Assembly (NCBI RefSeq): GCF_000686845.1 | Contig: NZ_JMLS01000021.1 | Coordinates: 62,001-126,000, forward strand | Direction of reading: 5' to 3' | DNA length: 64,000 nucleotides | DNA from: Paenibacillus sp. UNC451MF | GTDB lineage: Bacteria; Bacillota; Bacilli; Paenibacillales; NBRC-103111 | Part shown: positions 28,682 through 37,278 of the stretch, one piece after another | Numbering within the stretch: position 1 is the stretch's first letter | How the letters are laid out: each line of letters starts with the position of its first letter | Notes under the pieces: generated by a model | Database searches by the model: none | What the model saw: the letters and a program-made list of their open reading frames with translations, nothing else | What the model was told of the DNA's origin: nothing | Made by a program: the position numbers and the translations under genes

Positions 28682-28851
28682 GAGGATCACCCCTTTGTAA
28701 TCTTTTATATAGATTATGTTTTCATAGATGGAATGGTGAATTATTATTTCATGCAAAATGGTATTCTAAAGAGAACAAAATAGCAGTAGAACGGGTTCTA
28801 GCCTTTTTGTATCTTCTTGTCGGGTAAGAATTAATTCAATTCTGTGAAATA

Positions 28852-28948
28852 TGATACAAAATGGATCAAACAGCGTAAAATCCGGTGTTGACACGATACA
28901 AAAAGTGTCATAAAGTATTGACTATAGGCAATGATACAAAAAGTATCA
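28852..28948 (+). promoter_or_regulatory. EPS unit 1 promoter with three 17-bp palindromic operators
   Basis: Sites at 28852-28868 (TGATACAAAATGGATCA), 28894-28910 (CGATACAAAAAGTGTCA) and 28932-28948 (TGATACAAAAAGTATCA, perfect palindrome), spaced 42 and 38 bp. The middle site exactly fills the 17-bp spacer between TTGACA (28888-28893) and TAAAGT (28911-28916). This is unlike the SinR-type motif of the other EPS units, so a different repressor is implied. No such regulator is identified in the window. Confidence 0.65.
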
Positions 28949-28998
28949 ACGGCTTTGGGGCAAAAAATGATATGACTACTTTTCGCTGGGGGAGAATT

Positions 28999-29760
28999 AT
29001 GGAAATTAACTTAAGAGAGTATTTTATGATAATAAAGAAGCGCCTTTGGCTAGTCGTTACCATTGTTTTTATATGCACTGCACTAACGGCTGTATACAGC
29101 AGCATGAATTATCAGCCGGTCTACATGGCTGCCACTAAGCTGATCGTCAATAAAACCAGCGAGAAGGATCAGCTCGGCAGGGAACAGATAGATTTTGGGG
29201 CCATAGGCGTTAATATAGGGTTGATCAACACGTACAAAGAAATCATCAAAACCCCCGCCATCATGGATAAGGTCGTTCAACGTTATCCCGATCTCAACTT
29301 AACCGCAGAACAGCTCATCGCAATGACCAACGTAGCAGGATTACATGACACTCAGGTTATGACCATCGTTGCCACTCACTATTCCTATGAAAAAGCAGTA
29401 AACATTGTCAATGCCGTCTCGGAGGTTTTCCAATCCGAAATTCCTAAGATCATGAAGGTCGATAACATTACGATTTTAAATAGAGCCAAAATGCAGGACT
29501 ATCCTGTACCTGTGAATAAAAAATCCAATCAGTACATCATTCTAAGCTTCGCAGCTTCCTTGGTTGTTGCTATCGGGATTGTATTACTGCTGGATGCAAT
29601 GGATGACACCTTGAAAACAGAAGAAGATGTGCGCCAAATGTTTGCCGTCTCGACGTTAGCGTGTGTACCCAGGATGAAGGGCAAGGATCTAAAGTCAAGT
29701 AAAGGAAGGAAGTCTAGAAAGAAAGTAGGAGAGGTACACCATGTCAATACCATCCACTAA
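28999..29760 (+). CDS. EPS chain-length / kinase modulator (EpsA/YveK-like, Wzz family)
   Basis: 253 residues from ATG 28999 with GGGGGAGAA upstream; the frame from 28885 would cross the operators. Two membrane helices flank an extracellular loop: about 14-32 (LWLVVTIVFICTALTAVYS) and about 178-198. Residues RAKMQDYPVPVNKK before the second helix are the Pro-rich signature of Wzz co-polymerases. The cytoplasmic tail (KTEEDVRQMF onward) would contact the kinase encoded next. Its 20-nt overlap with that gene fits the normal pairing. Confidence 0.85.
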   Translation: MEINLREYFMIIKKRLWLVVTIVFICTALTAVYSSMNYQPVYMAATKLIVNKTSEKDQLGREQIDFGAIGVNIGLINTYKEIIKTPAIMDKVVQRYPDLNLTAEQLIAMTNVAGLHDTQVMTIVATHYSYEKAVNIVNAVSEVFQSEIPKIMKVDNITILNRAKMQDYPVPVNKKSNQYIILSFAASLVVAIGIVLLLDAMDDTLKTEEDVRQMFAVSTLACVPRMKGKDLKSSKGRKSRKKVGEVHHVNTIH

Positions 29761-30409
29761 ATCGGAAATTATGATGGAGACTAACCCCGGTTCACTAGCT
29801 TCAGAATCATACCGGTCTTTGAGATTCAATATGGAGACCTTTGCACTAGACCAAGGCATTCAGACGGTTTCATTGACTTCGGCAGGTCGGGGAGAAGGCA
29901 AGACGACAACGGCGCTCAACGTAGCAACGGCTTATGCGCAGATCGAAAAGAGGGTTTTGCTGATCGATGCCGACTTACGTAATCCTTCGCTTCATTACAC
30001 ATTTGGTGGCGATAATAGTAAGGGACTAAGCAGCTACCTTATGCATCAAAGCACTCTGGATGAAATTATTGCGCCTACTAACATTCAAAATTTATCTGTC
30101 ATCCCGGCAGGCGCTGTTCCAACAAATCCGGCGGAGCTTCTGGCATCTAAAGCAATGAAGCAGCTTCTGGAAGAGGTAAAGCCTAGGTACGATATGATTT
30201 TTATCGATAGTTCCTCCGTACTGTCATTAACTGATGGCAAAATTGTTGCAGCTCAATGCGACGGAGTCCTTCTAGTCGTGGATCATGGGAAATTAAAGCG
30301 ACAAGCGGCAAAAAAGGTGAAGGAAGAGCTGGAGCTGGCGAAGGCGAAGCTGCTTGGTGTCGTTTTCAATAAAGTCAATCCTAAAAATGCAGAGTTATTT
30401 CTATATTAA
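29741..30409 (+). CDS. BY-type tyrosine kinase (EpsB/CapB-like)
   Basis: 222 residues. Cytoplasmic ATPase partner of the upstream modulator in EPS assembly. Walker A is GRGEGKTT (most BY-kinases have PGEGKS or PGEGKT), Walker A' LLIDADLRNPS, Walker B MIFIDSSS in place of the common IIDTPP. The C terminus ends ELFLY, a single Tyr instead of the usual cluster, so autophosphorylation may be limited. ATG 29741 has AGGAGAGG upstream. Confidence 0.85.
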   Translation: MSIPSTKSEIMMETNPGSLASESYRSLRFNMETFALDQGIQTVSLTSAGRGEGKTTTALNVATAYAQIEKRVLLIDADLRNPSLHYTFGGDNSKGLSSYLMHQSTLDEIIAPTNIQNLSVIPAGAVPTNPAELLASKAMKQLLEEVKPRYDMIFIDSSSVLSLTDGKIVAAQCDGVLLVVDHGKLKRQAAKKVKEELELAKAKLLGVVFNKVNPKNAELFLY

Positions 30410-30473
30410 TCGTTAATGGTGTGATAGATCAGTATCAAAGGAAATGTTGCGAGGAGAGAGGGTAAGAACGCTC

Positions 30474-31751
30474 ATGAGAAGAAAACGGGTTGGGCTGCAC
30501 CGCCGAAGAGTAAGAACCATCTGCATATTGGCGTTAAGCTTTGTCATTATTGCAGGATGTTCGGAAACCATACCAATAAGTTCCGATGGAAATGCTGCTG
30601 CTCAGGCGCAGGCGCTGAAAAGTGTTAAGGTCAGCAAAGTTACCAAGCAAAAAATAGGAGATCCCTTAGTTCATGCCGCCGATGTGCAGTCCTCCGTTCA
30701 ATTCGATATTGTGGCTAAAGCAGCGGGAGATATCGAGGCTATCCTGAAAGCGCGTGGGGATGTAGTCCAAGAAGGTGACGTTATTGCCAGGCTGAACTCA
30801 AGTGAAGCCAAGTTCGAGAAGGAGAAGGCCGCACTTGCAGTTCAGACGGTGCAGGACGCAATTGTAAAAGCGAAGGAAAGAGCGAAAAAAGAGATGGATA
30901 ATCAGAAGCGGGACCTGAATGACTCCATCAAGAAGCAGGAACAAGCACTAAATGATTTGACCCGCAACTATAATAAAACGAAAAATGACTATGAAGTCGG
31001 ATTGGCGACAAAGGTTCAGGTATATCAGATGGAGGTTCAATTAAGGAACAGCCGCACGGATCTGGAGCTGCTTAAAGATAAGCTGGCCCGACTAGAGCCG
31101 GTAGACACGACGTCGGAGCTGCAGACACAACTGAAAACCACTCAAATGGCACAGCTTCAGGTCGAGCAGTCGTTGACTTATTTGGAAGTAAAAGCACCCG
31201 TGAGCGGAGTATTGACGGAGCTTCCGTTTGAAGTCGGCATGAGTATACCGGCAGGCACCAAGATCGGTCTGATTCAGAAGCTGGATCCGATCAAGCTTAA
31301 AGCGCAGCTATCCGAGGAAGAGTCTAAGTTTGCCACGGGTAAATCGGAAATGACGTATTACATGCAAGGAGCGGCGCAAAAGTCTAAAGCCAGAATCAGC
31401 TTCCTCTCCAAAGTGATTAATCCTGATACCAAAGCCTATGAGATTAACCTGGATGTACCCAATAAAGACATGACTTTAAAGCCGGGGATGAAAGTATGGC
31501 TTCAATTAACCGAAGATCAAGATCAAATCGTGTTAACGGTTCCTACGTACAGTGTTGTGAAAGAAGGACAGGATTCTTTTGTCTTTGTCCTCACCGGAGA
31601 TACCGTTGAAAAACGTTTGGTACAGCTTGGACGGTTAAATGATTCTACTCAGGAGATTCTTTCAGGTGTTAAAGAAGGAGAGCAGGTCGTCGTTTCCAAT
31701 CCAGGTCAATTAAAAGATAAAGAGCAGGTACAACGTACTGCTGTAGAATAG
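30474..31751 (+). CDS. HlyD/MFP-type adaptor lipoprotein without a cognate pump
   Basis: 425 residues from ATG 30474 (GAGGAGAGAGG upstream); an in-frame ATG at 30444 is possible. Basic N terminus, membrane segment and lipobox VIIAGC, so it is a lipoprotein. Then a lipoyl/barrel-sandwich half (DIVAKAAGDIEAILKARGDV), a coiled coil (about 110-220, many Lys/Glu/Gln), the second half (YLEVKAPVSGVLTELPFEVG) and a beta-barrel ending in a KEGEQVVVSNPGQLKD tail. These proteins normally link an ABC or RND pump. No pump gene follows here; the gene lies in the EPS export unit, so a role in polysaccharide passage across the envelope is inferred. Confidence 0.75.
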   Translation: MRRKRVGLHRRRVRTICILALSFVIIAGCSETIPISSDGNAAAQAQALKSVKVSKVTKQKIGDPLVHAADVQSSVQFDIVAKAAGDIEAILKARGDVVQEGDVIARLNSSEAKFEKEKAALAVQTVQDAIVKAKERAKKEMDNQKRDLNDSIKKQEQALNDLTRNYNKTKNDYEVGLATKVQVYQMEVQLRNSRTDLELLKDKLARLEPVDTTSELQTQLKTTQMAQLQVEQSLTYLEVKAPVSGVLTELPFEVGMSIPAGTKIGLIQKLDPIKLKAQLSEEESKFATGKSEMTYYMQGAAQKSKARISFLSKVINPDTKAYEINLDVPNKDMTLKPGMKVWLQLTEDQDQIVLTVPTYSVVKEGQDSFVFVLTGDTVEKRLVQLGRLNDSTQEILSGVKEGEQVVVSNPGQLKDKEQVQRTAVE

Positions 31752-31777
31752 TAAAAATATAATTGGAGTGAACCGTA

Positions 31778-33490
31778 TTGAGAATGAAATGGAAACCAAC
31801 GTTGCTAATGACCCTTTTAATATTCTCTTTGCTCATTCCCTCCGCTTCTTTCTTGGCTATCGCGGAAGAAGGAGTACCTGTAACGAAAGAATATTCATTG
31901 ACTTCAACGGTTAAAGCAGCGGTGAAAAGTATTCTGAATGAGCAGGTGGCGGAAGGAACAAGAATAGGCGCAGTCGTTCGATTAACCAATGAAGGAACTC
32001 GATTAACTAGAGTACCGGACTATGAAGTAAGGGTTAAAGCAGAAGATGGAGTACTGTATACTCTGCGTCCGAGCGCCGAGAATGTTATTGCCATTCAGCC
32101 GAAGGAAACTGTGGAGCTTAGCTATATGATCGTCATTGATCGTGAAGATACGTTCTCATTATCTGAGATATCTTGGGTCGATGTAGATGAATTCGTGTCC
32201 CCGAGATCCGAGAAAATGATCGTGTCCATCCCTATCTCTTCTATTGAATGGAGGGGTGATATCGCTGTCTTCTCCGATGCGCTTGCCACGCATTCGTGGG
32301 GTGAGAATATGACTATCCAGGTTTTATCTACTTCATTAGAATATAAACCGGTTAGCTTAAGTGAGCAAAATACGCCTCAAGGGCCTAAAACGATTGTTGG
32401 GCTGCTTGCCACGAACAAAAGTGACAAGAAGAAAGCCATCCCGGATTTTCGTGTGAACGGAAGATCGGATAAGAAAGTATATACGGGTGTAAGACTGGAG
32501 AAGGATCCGATTGTGCTTGGACCCGGAGAGCAGCAGTATATCCACTATGCTATTCCTGCCGGAAAAAAGGAAGAGTTAATTGGATTAACCGTTCTTACCC
32601 CTGAAAGCTTTGCAACGGATGATAAAACCAAGATCGAATACTTGATCGGCCAGTTCAATGTAGCTCTCCCACAGGATGGCGGTGTCGTTAGCGAGGCGGA
32701 TCAACCCAAAATGTACGTCTGGAACAGCCCGATTCAGTTTGATCCGTTGAACAACGTCGTTCAACCAGAGGTTAGTGTCTCTATGGTTACTCTTCAAATG
32801 CATGAAAGTGTGGGAGGCGGATTTAAAGCGGCTGTCGCCAAATTCAAGCTGACCAATCGGAGTGACCGGCCTATGCCTGTCCCTAAATTTCAAGCACAAT
32901 TGATGGGTGTTGGCGGTACCAAATATACGGGGACTCGACAAACTGCCGTAGTAGAAACGCTTATTCCTAATGTCAGCTATGTGATGTACTATTCCTTTGT
33001 CCTTCCTAGCAATGAGAAGGGCGAGCAGTTGACTATGGACATATTGGATAGTGAAAGTGTTGCCCCGTATAACATTCCTATTGCCACGTTTAAAACGATG
33101 GTTAAAAAGGAAAAGTCAGAGGATACAGGTCTGTCCTTTTATCCTTTCAATGTCAAGATTAACAGTTGGAAAAGTGAAGTATTCTACGGCTCTGCAAGAG
33201 AAAGCTTCCCTTATTCCTATAAGCTGAGCATCGACATGGATGTCAGCCTCCAAGAAGAGGTCGTCGTCGATCAAAACTTCCCTAAACTGAAGGTGGAGCT
33301 AGTTGATGACAAAGGAAAAGTCATAGGATCCAAGACGCTTCCTTTCATTGGGGAAAACCGGGTTGCTACGGGAACGCAAACCGTTAATATGGACTCTGTT
33401 CTATATGAATTTTCTAATTCTCTTCGTGTTTACGAGACGATTGACACGCCTTATGGTCAGGCAGACCGACTGATTGCGACACTTCAATAA
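31778..33490 (+). CDS. Secreted protein with three internal beta-domain repeats
   Basis: 570 residues from the TTG at 31778 (GGAG 9 nt upstream); an ATG lies two codons later. Signal peptide with cleavage near residue 29. I do not recognise the family. Three copies of a beta-sandwich-like unit can be aligned by eye: RLTNEGTRLTRVPDYEVRVK, LATNKSDKKKAIPDFRVNG and KLTNRSDRPMPVPKFQAQL, each followed about 45 residues later by a Y(M/I)xxxxP-type strand. This resembles domains that mediate protein contacts at the cell surface. It closes EPS unit 1, behind the adaptor lipoprotein, and the pair may act together outside the membrane. Confidence 0.6.
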   Translation: MRMKWKPTLLMTLLIFSLLIPSASFLAIAEEGVPVTKEYSLTSTVKAAVKSILNEQVAEGTRIGAVVRLTNEGTRLTRVPDYEVRVKAEDGVLYTLRPSAENVIAIQPKETVELSYMIVIDREDTFSLSEISWVDVDEFVSPRSEKMIVSIPISSIEWRGDIAVFSDALATHSWGENMTIQVLSTSLEYKPVSLSEQNTPQGPKTIVGLLATNKSDKKKAIPDFRVNGRSDKKVYTGVRLEKDPIVLGPGEQQYIHYAIPAGKKEELIGLTVLTPESFATDDKTKIEYLIGQFNVALPQDGGVVSEADQPKMYVWNSPIQFDPLNNVVQPEVSVSMVTLQMHESVGGGFKAAVAKFKLTNRSDRPMPVPKFQAQLMGVGGTKYTGTRQTAVVETLIPNVSYVMYYSFVLPSNEKGEQLTMDILDSESVAPYNIPIATFKTMVKKEKSEDTGLSFYPFNVKINSWKSEVFYGSARESFPYSYKLSIDMDVSLQEEVVVDQNFPKLKVELVDDKGKVIGSKTLPFIGENRVATGTQTVNMDSVLYEFSNSLRVYETIDTPYGQADRLIATLQ

Positions 33491-33506
33491 ACTTATCTAC
33501 ATGCAT

Positions 33507-33550
33507 CCCTAGGGGAGGATTGCTTTCTTATACGCAGTTGCTCCCTCGGG
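33507..33550 (+). terminator. Hairpin after EPS unit 1
   Basis: CCCTAGGGGAG pairs with CTCCCTCGGG across a 23-nt loop (one mismatch, one bulge). It is followed by AATAATATAT, not a T-run, so it may be a weak terminator or a transcript-stabilising hairpin. Confidence 0.35.
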
Positions 33551-33607
33551 AATAATATATCAATGTAAATCCAAACCAAAGCCAAAAATATTATTTACAA
33601 TAACTGG

Positions 33608-33658
33608 TTGACACCAAAGCAGTAAGATGCTATCCTAAAAATGTTCTTAATAAAGAAC
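33608..33658 (+). promoter_or_regulatory. Lasso cluster promoter and first SinR-like operator
   Basis: TTGACA (33608-33613), 17-bp spacer, TATCCT (33631-33636), then the palindrome GTTCTTAATAAAGAAC at 33643-33658, covering the expected transcription start. Confidence 0.7.
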
Positions 33659-33694
33659 GAATCAAGATCGTTATAGATAACAAATCGGAGAATA

Positions 33695-33754
33695 AAAAGG
33701 TTGAATTCAACGGTTTTGTTACTTTTTTTAAAATGATAATTCGTTATTAAGAAC
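33695..33754 (+). promoter_or_regulatory. Leader hairpin, T-run and second SinR-like operator before the lasso cyclase
   Basis: A weak hairpin around GTTGAATTCAAC (33700-33711), seven T at 33723-33729, then after 9 nt the operator ATTCGTTATTAAGAAC (33739-33754). The gap 33491-33791 holds only these elements and the hairpin at 33507. Confidence 0.5.
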
Positions 33755-33791
33755 AACATCCTGCCTATCTTACAGTGTTGCGGAGGGGAAC

Positions 33792-35732
33792 ATGAGCGCC
33801 ATAACTGGAATATATCATTTCACTCAAGAACCGATACCTACGGAGCACGGACTAACGCTGATGTCCGGTCTACAGCAATTCCCTTCGGACTCCATTCATA
33901 CTTGGAGAAATGAACATGTATTCTTAGGCTGCCATGCTCAATACATTACACCCGAATCGGCACATGAACTCTTGCCCTATTATGATACTGAAAGACAGCT
34001 GGTAATAACAGCTGATGCTATCATCGATAATCGAGAATCCTTATTTCAGCTGCTGCAGATTGATTATGGCAGAAGAAGTACAATAACGGATAGTGAATTG
34101 ATTTTGCTGGCATATGATAAATGGGAAGAAAATGCCCCGCAGTATTTAGTAGGCGATTTTGCTTTCATGATTTGGGATTTGCGCAATGGACGATTATTCG
34201 GAGCGAGAGATTTTTCCGGCAGCCGAACTTTATACTACTACCACGATCATCAGCGATTCGCCTTCTGTACTACAATCCAGCCCCTCTTGTCCTTGCCTTA
34301 CACGAAGACAACACTTAACGAGCAATGGCTTGCCGAATACCTGGCTATCATTGGAATGGTCGACGTAGTGGATGCCTCAACCACCGTGTATCGAGATATT
34401 GCTCAATTGCCGCCTTCTCACAGCATTACTATTGCAGGAAGTAAGGTGACGCTGAAGCGATATTGCACATTAACTTCGAGAGAACGGTTGAAGCTGAAAT
34501 CTAACGAAGAATACATTGAAGCTTTTCAGGAAGTTTACCAGGAAGCCGTCACATCGCGGCTGCGTACGAACCGTCAGGTCGGTGCGCAATTAAGCGGGGG
34601 ATTGGATTCGGGCTCCATAGTCAGCTTTGCTGTTAAAGAACTGAGCAAGAGTGGGAAAACACTTCATACATTCAGCTATGTCCCTCCAAGTGATTTCGAA
34701 GATTTTACTCCTGCTCATATATTGACGGACGAAAGACCGTTTATACAATCGATTGTAAAGCATGTCGGAGGAATGAAGGATAGCTACGAGGATTTTGCTG
34801 GAAGAGATCCTTATACGGAAATGGATAGTTTCCTGAGCACGATGGAGATGCCGTATAAATTTTTTGAAAACTCCTTTTGGTTAAAGGGGATGTTCGAAAA
34901 AGCACAAGAAGCGAATGTAGGTGTGCTGTTAAACGGCGGAAGAGGCAATTTGAGCATTTCCTGGGGTTCGGCCATCGACTATTACGCTACTTTGTTAAAA
35001 CGTCTCCAATGGGTACGGTTGGCTCAAGAACTGCACTCTTACAGCAAAAATGTGGGCGGCGCCCGTTTACGCAGGCTGCCCGATGTGGCTCGAACCGCCT
35101 TTCCAATCATGGATCGCTTATTTCCAACATCGGAGCCCTTTGCCTATCCTATGCTAATTAATCCTGACTTTGCTAAAAAAACAGATGTGTTTAATAAGCT
35201 GAAGCAACATGGCATGGACCAATCCGGGTGGTTTTCCTCTCCCAATCTGTTTGAACAAAGAAAAAGCCATTTTGAGGAACTATTTCATTGGAATGCAAGC
35301 AATACGCTAGCCACCAAGCTGTCCTTGAACTATGGGATATGGAAGCGGGACCCCACTAACGATCTCCGAGTGATACGCTTCTGTCTATCTTTGCCGGAGG
35401 AGCAGTACGTACAAAATGGATTGGATCGCGCACTCATCCGCAGGGCGACCAAAACCTTATTACCGGACAATGTAAGGTTGAACCAATCCATACGAGGTGT
35501 TCAGGGAGCCGATTGGGTTCACCGCATGATTCCACATCAATCTGCATTACTCGTGGAACTGGATGAAATGAGTGCAGATCCAACCATATTTGAGCTCTTG
35601 AACGGCCCTGTCATAAGGCGAGCTATAGACAAGGTTCGGGCGGGACTCAGGCCTGAGGATGCTACTAATGCCGAACTTAAGTTTTTAATGAGAGGCATAG
35701 TTGTCTATCGATTTCTTAAAAAATGGACTTGA
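33792..35732 (+). CDS. Lasso peptide cyclase (asparagine synthetase-like, C protein)
   Basis: 646 residues, ATG 33792 with GCGGAGGGG upstream. The N-terminal half resembles the glutamine amidotransferase domain of asparagine synthetase, but the protein starts MSAITGIYHF with no Cys2, so it cannot use glutamine. This is normal for lasso cyclases. The synthetase half has the ATP pyrophosphate loop LSGGLDSGS (about 265). It adenylates the Asp or Glu side chain of the core peptide and closes the ring onto the N terminus. It is the first gene of the cluster here, ahead of the precursor. Closest relative by layout is PadeC of the paeninodin cluster. Confidence 0.88.
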   Translation: MSAITGIYHFTQEPIPTEHGLTLMSGLQQFPSDSIHTWRNEHVFLGCHAQYITPESAHELLPYYDTERQLVITADAIIDNRESLFQLLQIDYGRRSTITDSELILLAYDKWEENAPQYLVGDFAFMIWDLRNGRLFGARDFSGSRTLYYYHDHQRFAFCTTIQPLLSLPYTKTTLNEQWLAEYLAIIGMVDVVDASTTVYRDIAQLPPSHSITIAGSKVTLKRYCTLTSRERLKLKSNEEYIEAFQEVYQEAVTSRLRTNRQVGAQLSGGLDSGSIVSFAVKELSKSGKTLHTFSYVPPSDFEDFTPAHILTDERPFIQSIVKHVGGMKDSYEDFAGRDPYTEMDSFLSTMEMPYKFFENSFWLKGMFEKAQEANVGVLLNGGRGNLSISWGSAIDYYATLLKRLQWVRLAQELHSYSKNVGGARLRRLPDVARTAFPIMDRLFPTSEPFAYPMLINPDFAKKTDVFNKLKQHGMDQSGWFSSPNLFEQRKSHFEELFHWNASNTLATKLSLNYGIWKRDPTNDLRVIRFCLSLPEEQYVQNGLDRALIRRATKTLLPDNVRLNQSIRGVQGADWVHRMIPHQSALLVELDEMSADPTIFELLNGPVIRRAIDKVRAGLRPEDATNAELKFLMRGIVVYRFLKKWT

Positions 35733-35747
35733 AAGGAGGTGAGTAAT

Positions 35748-35903
35748 ATGAAAAAAGCATGGCAAAAGCCTGTACTTGAAGTGCTTGATGTAAATCAAAC
35801 TATGGCATCGACAGTTTACGGTGATTTCACTGACGAAGCTTATGTACCTGGTAAACCGGTTGATCCTAACAACCCAAGCACCTGGAAACGTTTCAACAGC
35901 TAA
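35748..35903 (+). CDS. Lasso peptide precursor (paeninodin-type A peptide)
   Basis: 51 residues, ATG 35748 with the strongest ribosome site of the cluster (AAAGGAGGTGAG). The leader is 19 residues, MKKAWQKPVLEVLDVNQTM, with the WxxPxLEVLDVNQTM pattern of paeninodin-type leaders and Thr at position -2. The core would start at Ala: ASTVYGDFTDE, then AYVPGKPVDPNNP, then STWKRFNS. That is 32 residues, long for a lasso peptide. Acidic residues are at core positions 7, 10 and 11; only Asp7 falls in the known 7-9 ring range. The C-terminal residue is Ser, the residue that paeninodin-type kinases phosphorylate. Confidence 0.85.
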   Translation: MKKAWQKPVLEVLDVNQTMASTVYGDFTDEAYVPGKPVDPNNPSTWKRFNS

Positions 35904-35979
35904 TATGAAACAAAGTGAGCTTATACAACCCTTAGGTTAATGTTTGCTTTAAATGGGTATTGTCGGTATTACATATGTT

Positions 35980-36015
35980 AAAAGCCTTTATACAAACCAA
36001 CGTATAAAGGCTTTT
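35980..36015 (+). terminator. 14-bp hairpin between precursor and kinase genes
   Basis: AAAAGCCTTTATAC, loop AAACCAAC, GTATAAAGGCTTTT: perfect stem. It has only four T inside the arm, so a partial terminator or 3'-stabilising hairpin that raises precursor mRNA over the enzymes is likely. Confidence 0.6.
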
Positions 36016-36048
36016 AATGCAAAAACGGTAGGTAATGGAGTGGAAGTT

Positions 36049-36975
36049 ATGCTACAGACGGAAAATAAGATCGTGTACTCGGCCTTTGGCCTTCGAATTT
36101 CAAGCGAGATTCCTTTGCCGGAATTACCGCATATCAGCGAGCCCTCAGATGAACTGGATATTGAAATTCGAAATGGAGACATAGGCAGGTTTGCCGATCA
36201 ATTATTTGCGACCCCCTTTATGCATGTAGTTGATGAGGGTGCAGTTATGTTCTATGTTCCCGATACCGCGTATTATTCCATACGGGATGGGCGGTTCATA
36301 ACGGTCTCGCCGGTTCAAGGAGCAGACGAGGATTTAATCCGTCTTTACGTTCTTGGCACCTGCATGGGTGCATTGCTAATGCAAAGAGGAATCCTACCGC
36401 TGCATGGCAGCGCAGTAGCCATTCAAGGCAAAGTCTATGCTTTCGTAGGAGACTCAGGAGCAGGAAAGTCTACCTTAGCGTCTGCCTTCCTTAGTCAAGG
36501 TTATTCGCTTGTAAGCGATGATTTGATTGCGGTTACCCTTTCTAAAGAAGATCAGAAGCCTATGGTGACCCCTTCGTATCCCCAGCAAAAGCTATGGCAA
36601 GATAGCTTGAATCATCTCGGTATGTCATCAAGCGATTTGCGATCCATCTATGGAAGAGAGGATAAGTACTGTATCCCCGTTGCTTCGAACTATGTAACGT
36701 CTCCTTTGCCCCTTGCAGGTGTCATTGAACTGGTCAAAACAGAGAATCAACTGCAGGTTGTAAGGATAGAGAAGCTGGATCGTCTACAGACATTATTTTA
36801 TCATACGTTCCGTCCATTCCTAATTCCACGCTTGGGACTGATGGAGTGGCACTTCCAGTCTAGCTCCGTTATTGCGAATCAAATCTCCATGTATCAACTA
36901 AGCAGACCGGAAAGCCAATTCACAGCTCCCCAATTAGTTAACCTAATATTAGATACATTATCGATGGAGGCATAA
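36049..36975 (+). CDS. HPr kinase-like lasso peptide kinase (K protein)
   Basis: 308 residues from ATG 36049 (GGAG 8 nt upstream); the longer frame from 35953 would include the hairpin. Contains LHGSAVAIQGKVYAFVGDSG with the P-loop GDSGAGKST and the HPr-kinase-like LVSDDLIAV. In the paeninodin cluster the equivalent kinase phosphorylates the C-terminal Ser of the precursor. The precursor here ends in Ser, so the same reaction is expected. Separated by 3 nt from the RRE gene. Confidence 0.82.
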   Translation: MLQTENKIVYSAFGLRISSEIPLPELPHISEPSDELDIEIRNGDIGRFADQLFATPFMHVVDEGAVMFYVPDTAYYSIRDGRFITVSPVQGADEDLIRLYVLGTCMGALLMQRGILPLHGSAVAIQGKVYAFVGDSGAGKSTLASAFLSQGYSLVSDDLIAVTLSKEDQKPMVTPSYPQQKLWQDSLNHLGMSSSDLRSIYGREDKYCIPVASNYVTSPLPLAGVIELVKTENQLQVVRIEKLDRLQTLFYHTFRPFLIPRLGLMEWHFQSSSVIANQISMYQLSRPESQFTAPQLVNLILDTLSMEA

Positions 36976-36978
36976 CAT

Positions 36979-37278
36979 ATGATCCAAAATCATAAAATCG
37001 GCATGCAGGATTGCTTTTCCCAAGTGACAGGAAATATTGTTAGCGACATGGGAGGGGAAAAGGTCATGCTGAGCATAGCCAACAGCAAATATTATAATTT
37101 AGGCGAGGTCGGCGGTGAAATCTGGAATTGTCTTACTGAAGCCTCTAGTGTTTCGGCAGAACAAATTGTTGCCGTCCTAATGTCACAGTATGATGTAGAG
37201 CAAGTTGAGTGCGAGCAGCAGGTGGTGTCCTTTTTGGAGCATTTGTTGGAGGAAGGTTTAATTAAGTGGGCATCGTAA
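36979..37278 (+). CDS. Lasso peptide RRE protein (PqqD-like, B1)
   Basis: 99 residues. PqqD fold: start MIQNHKIGMQDCFSQVTGNI, then KYYNLGEVGGEIWNCL and a C-terminal helix (VVSFLEHLLEEGLI). It binds the leader of the precursor and presents it to the protease and cyclase. Overlaps the B2 gene by 13 nt. Confidence 0.88.
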   Translation: MIQNHKIGMQDCFSQVTGNIVSDMGGEKVMLSIANSKYYNLGEVGGEIWNCLTEASSVSAEQIVAVLMSQYDVEQVECEQQVVSFLEHLLEEGLIKWAS

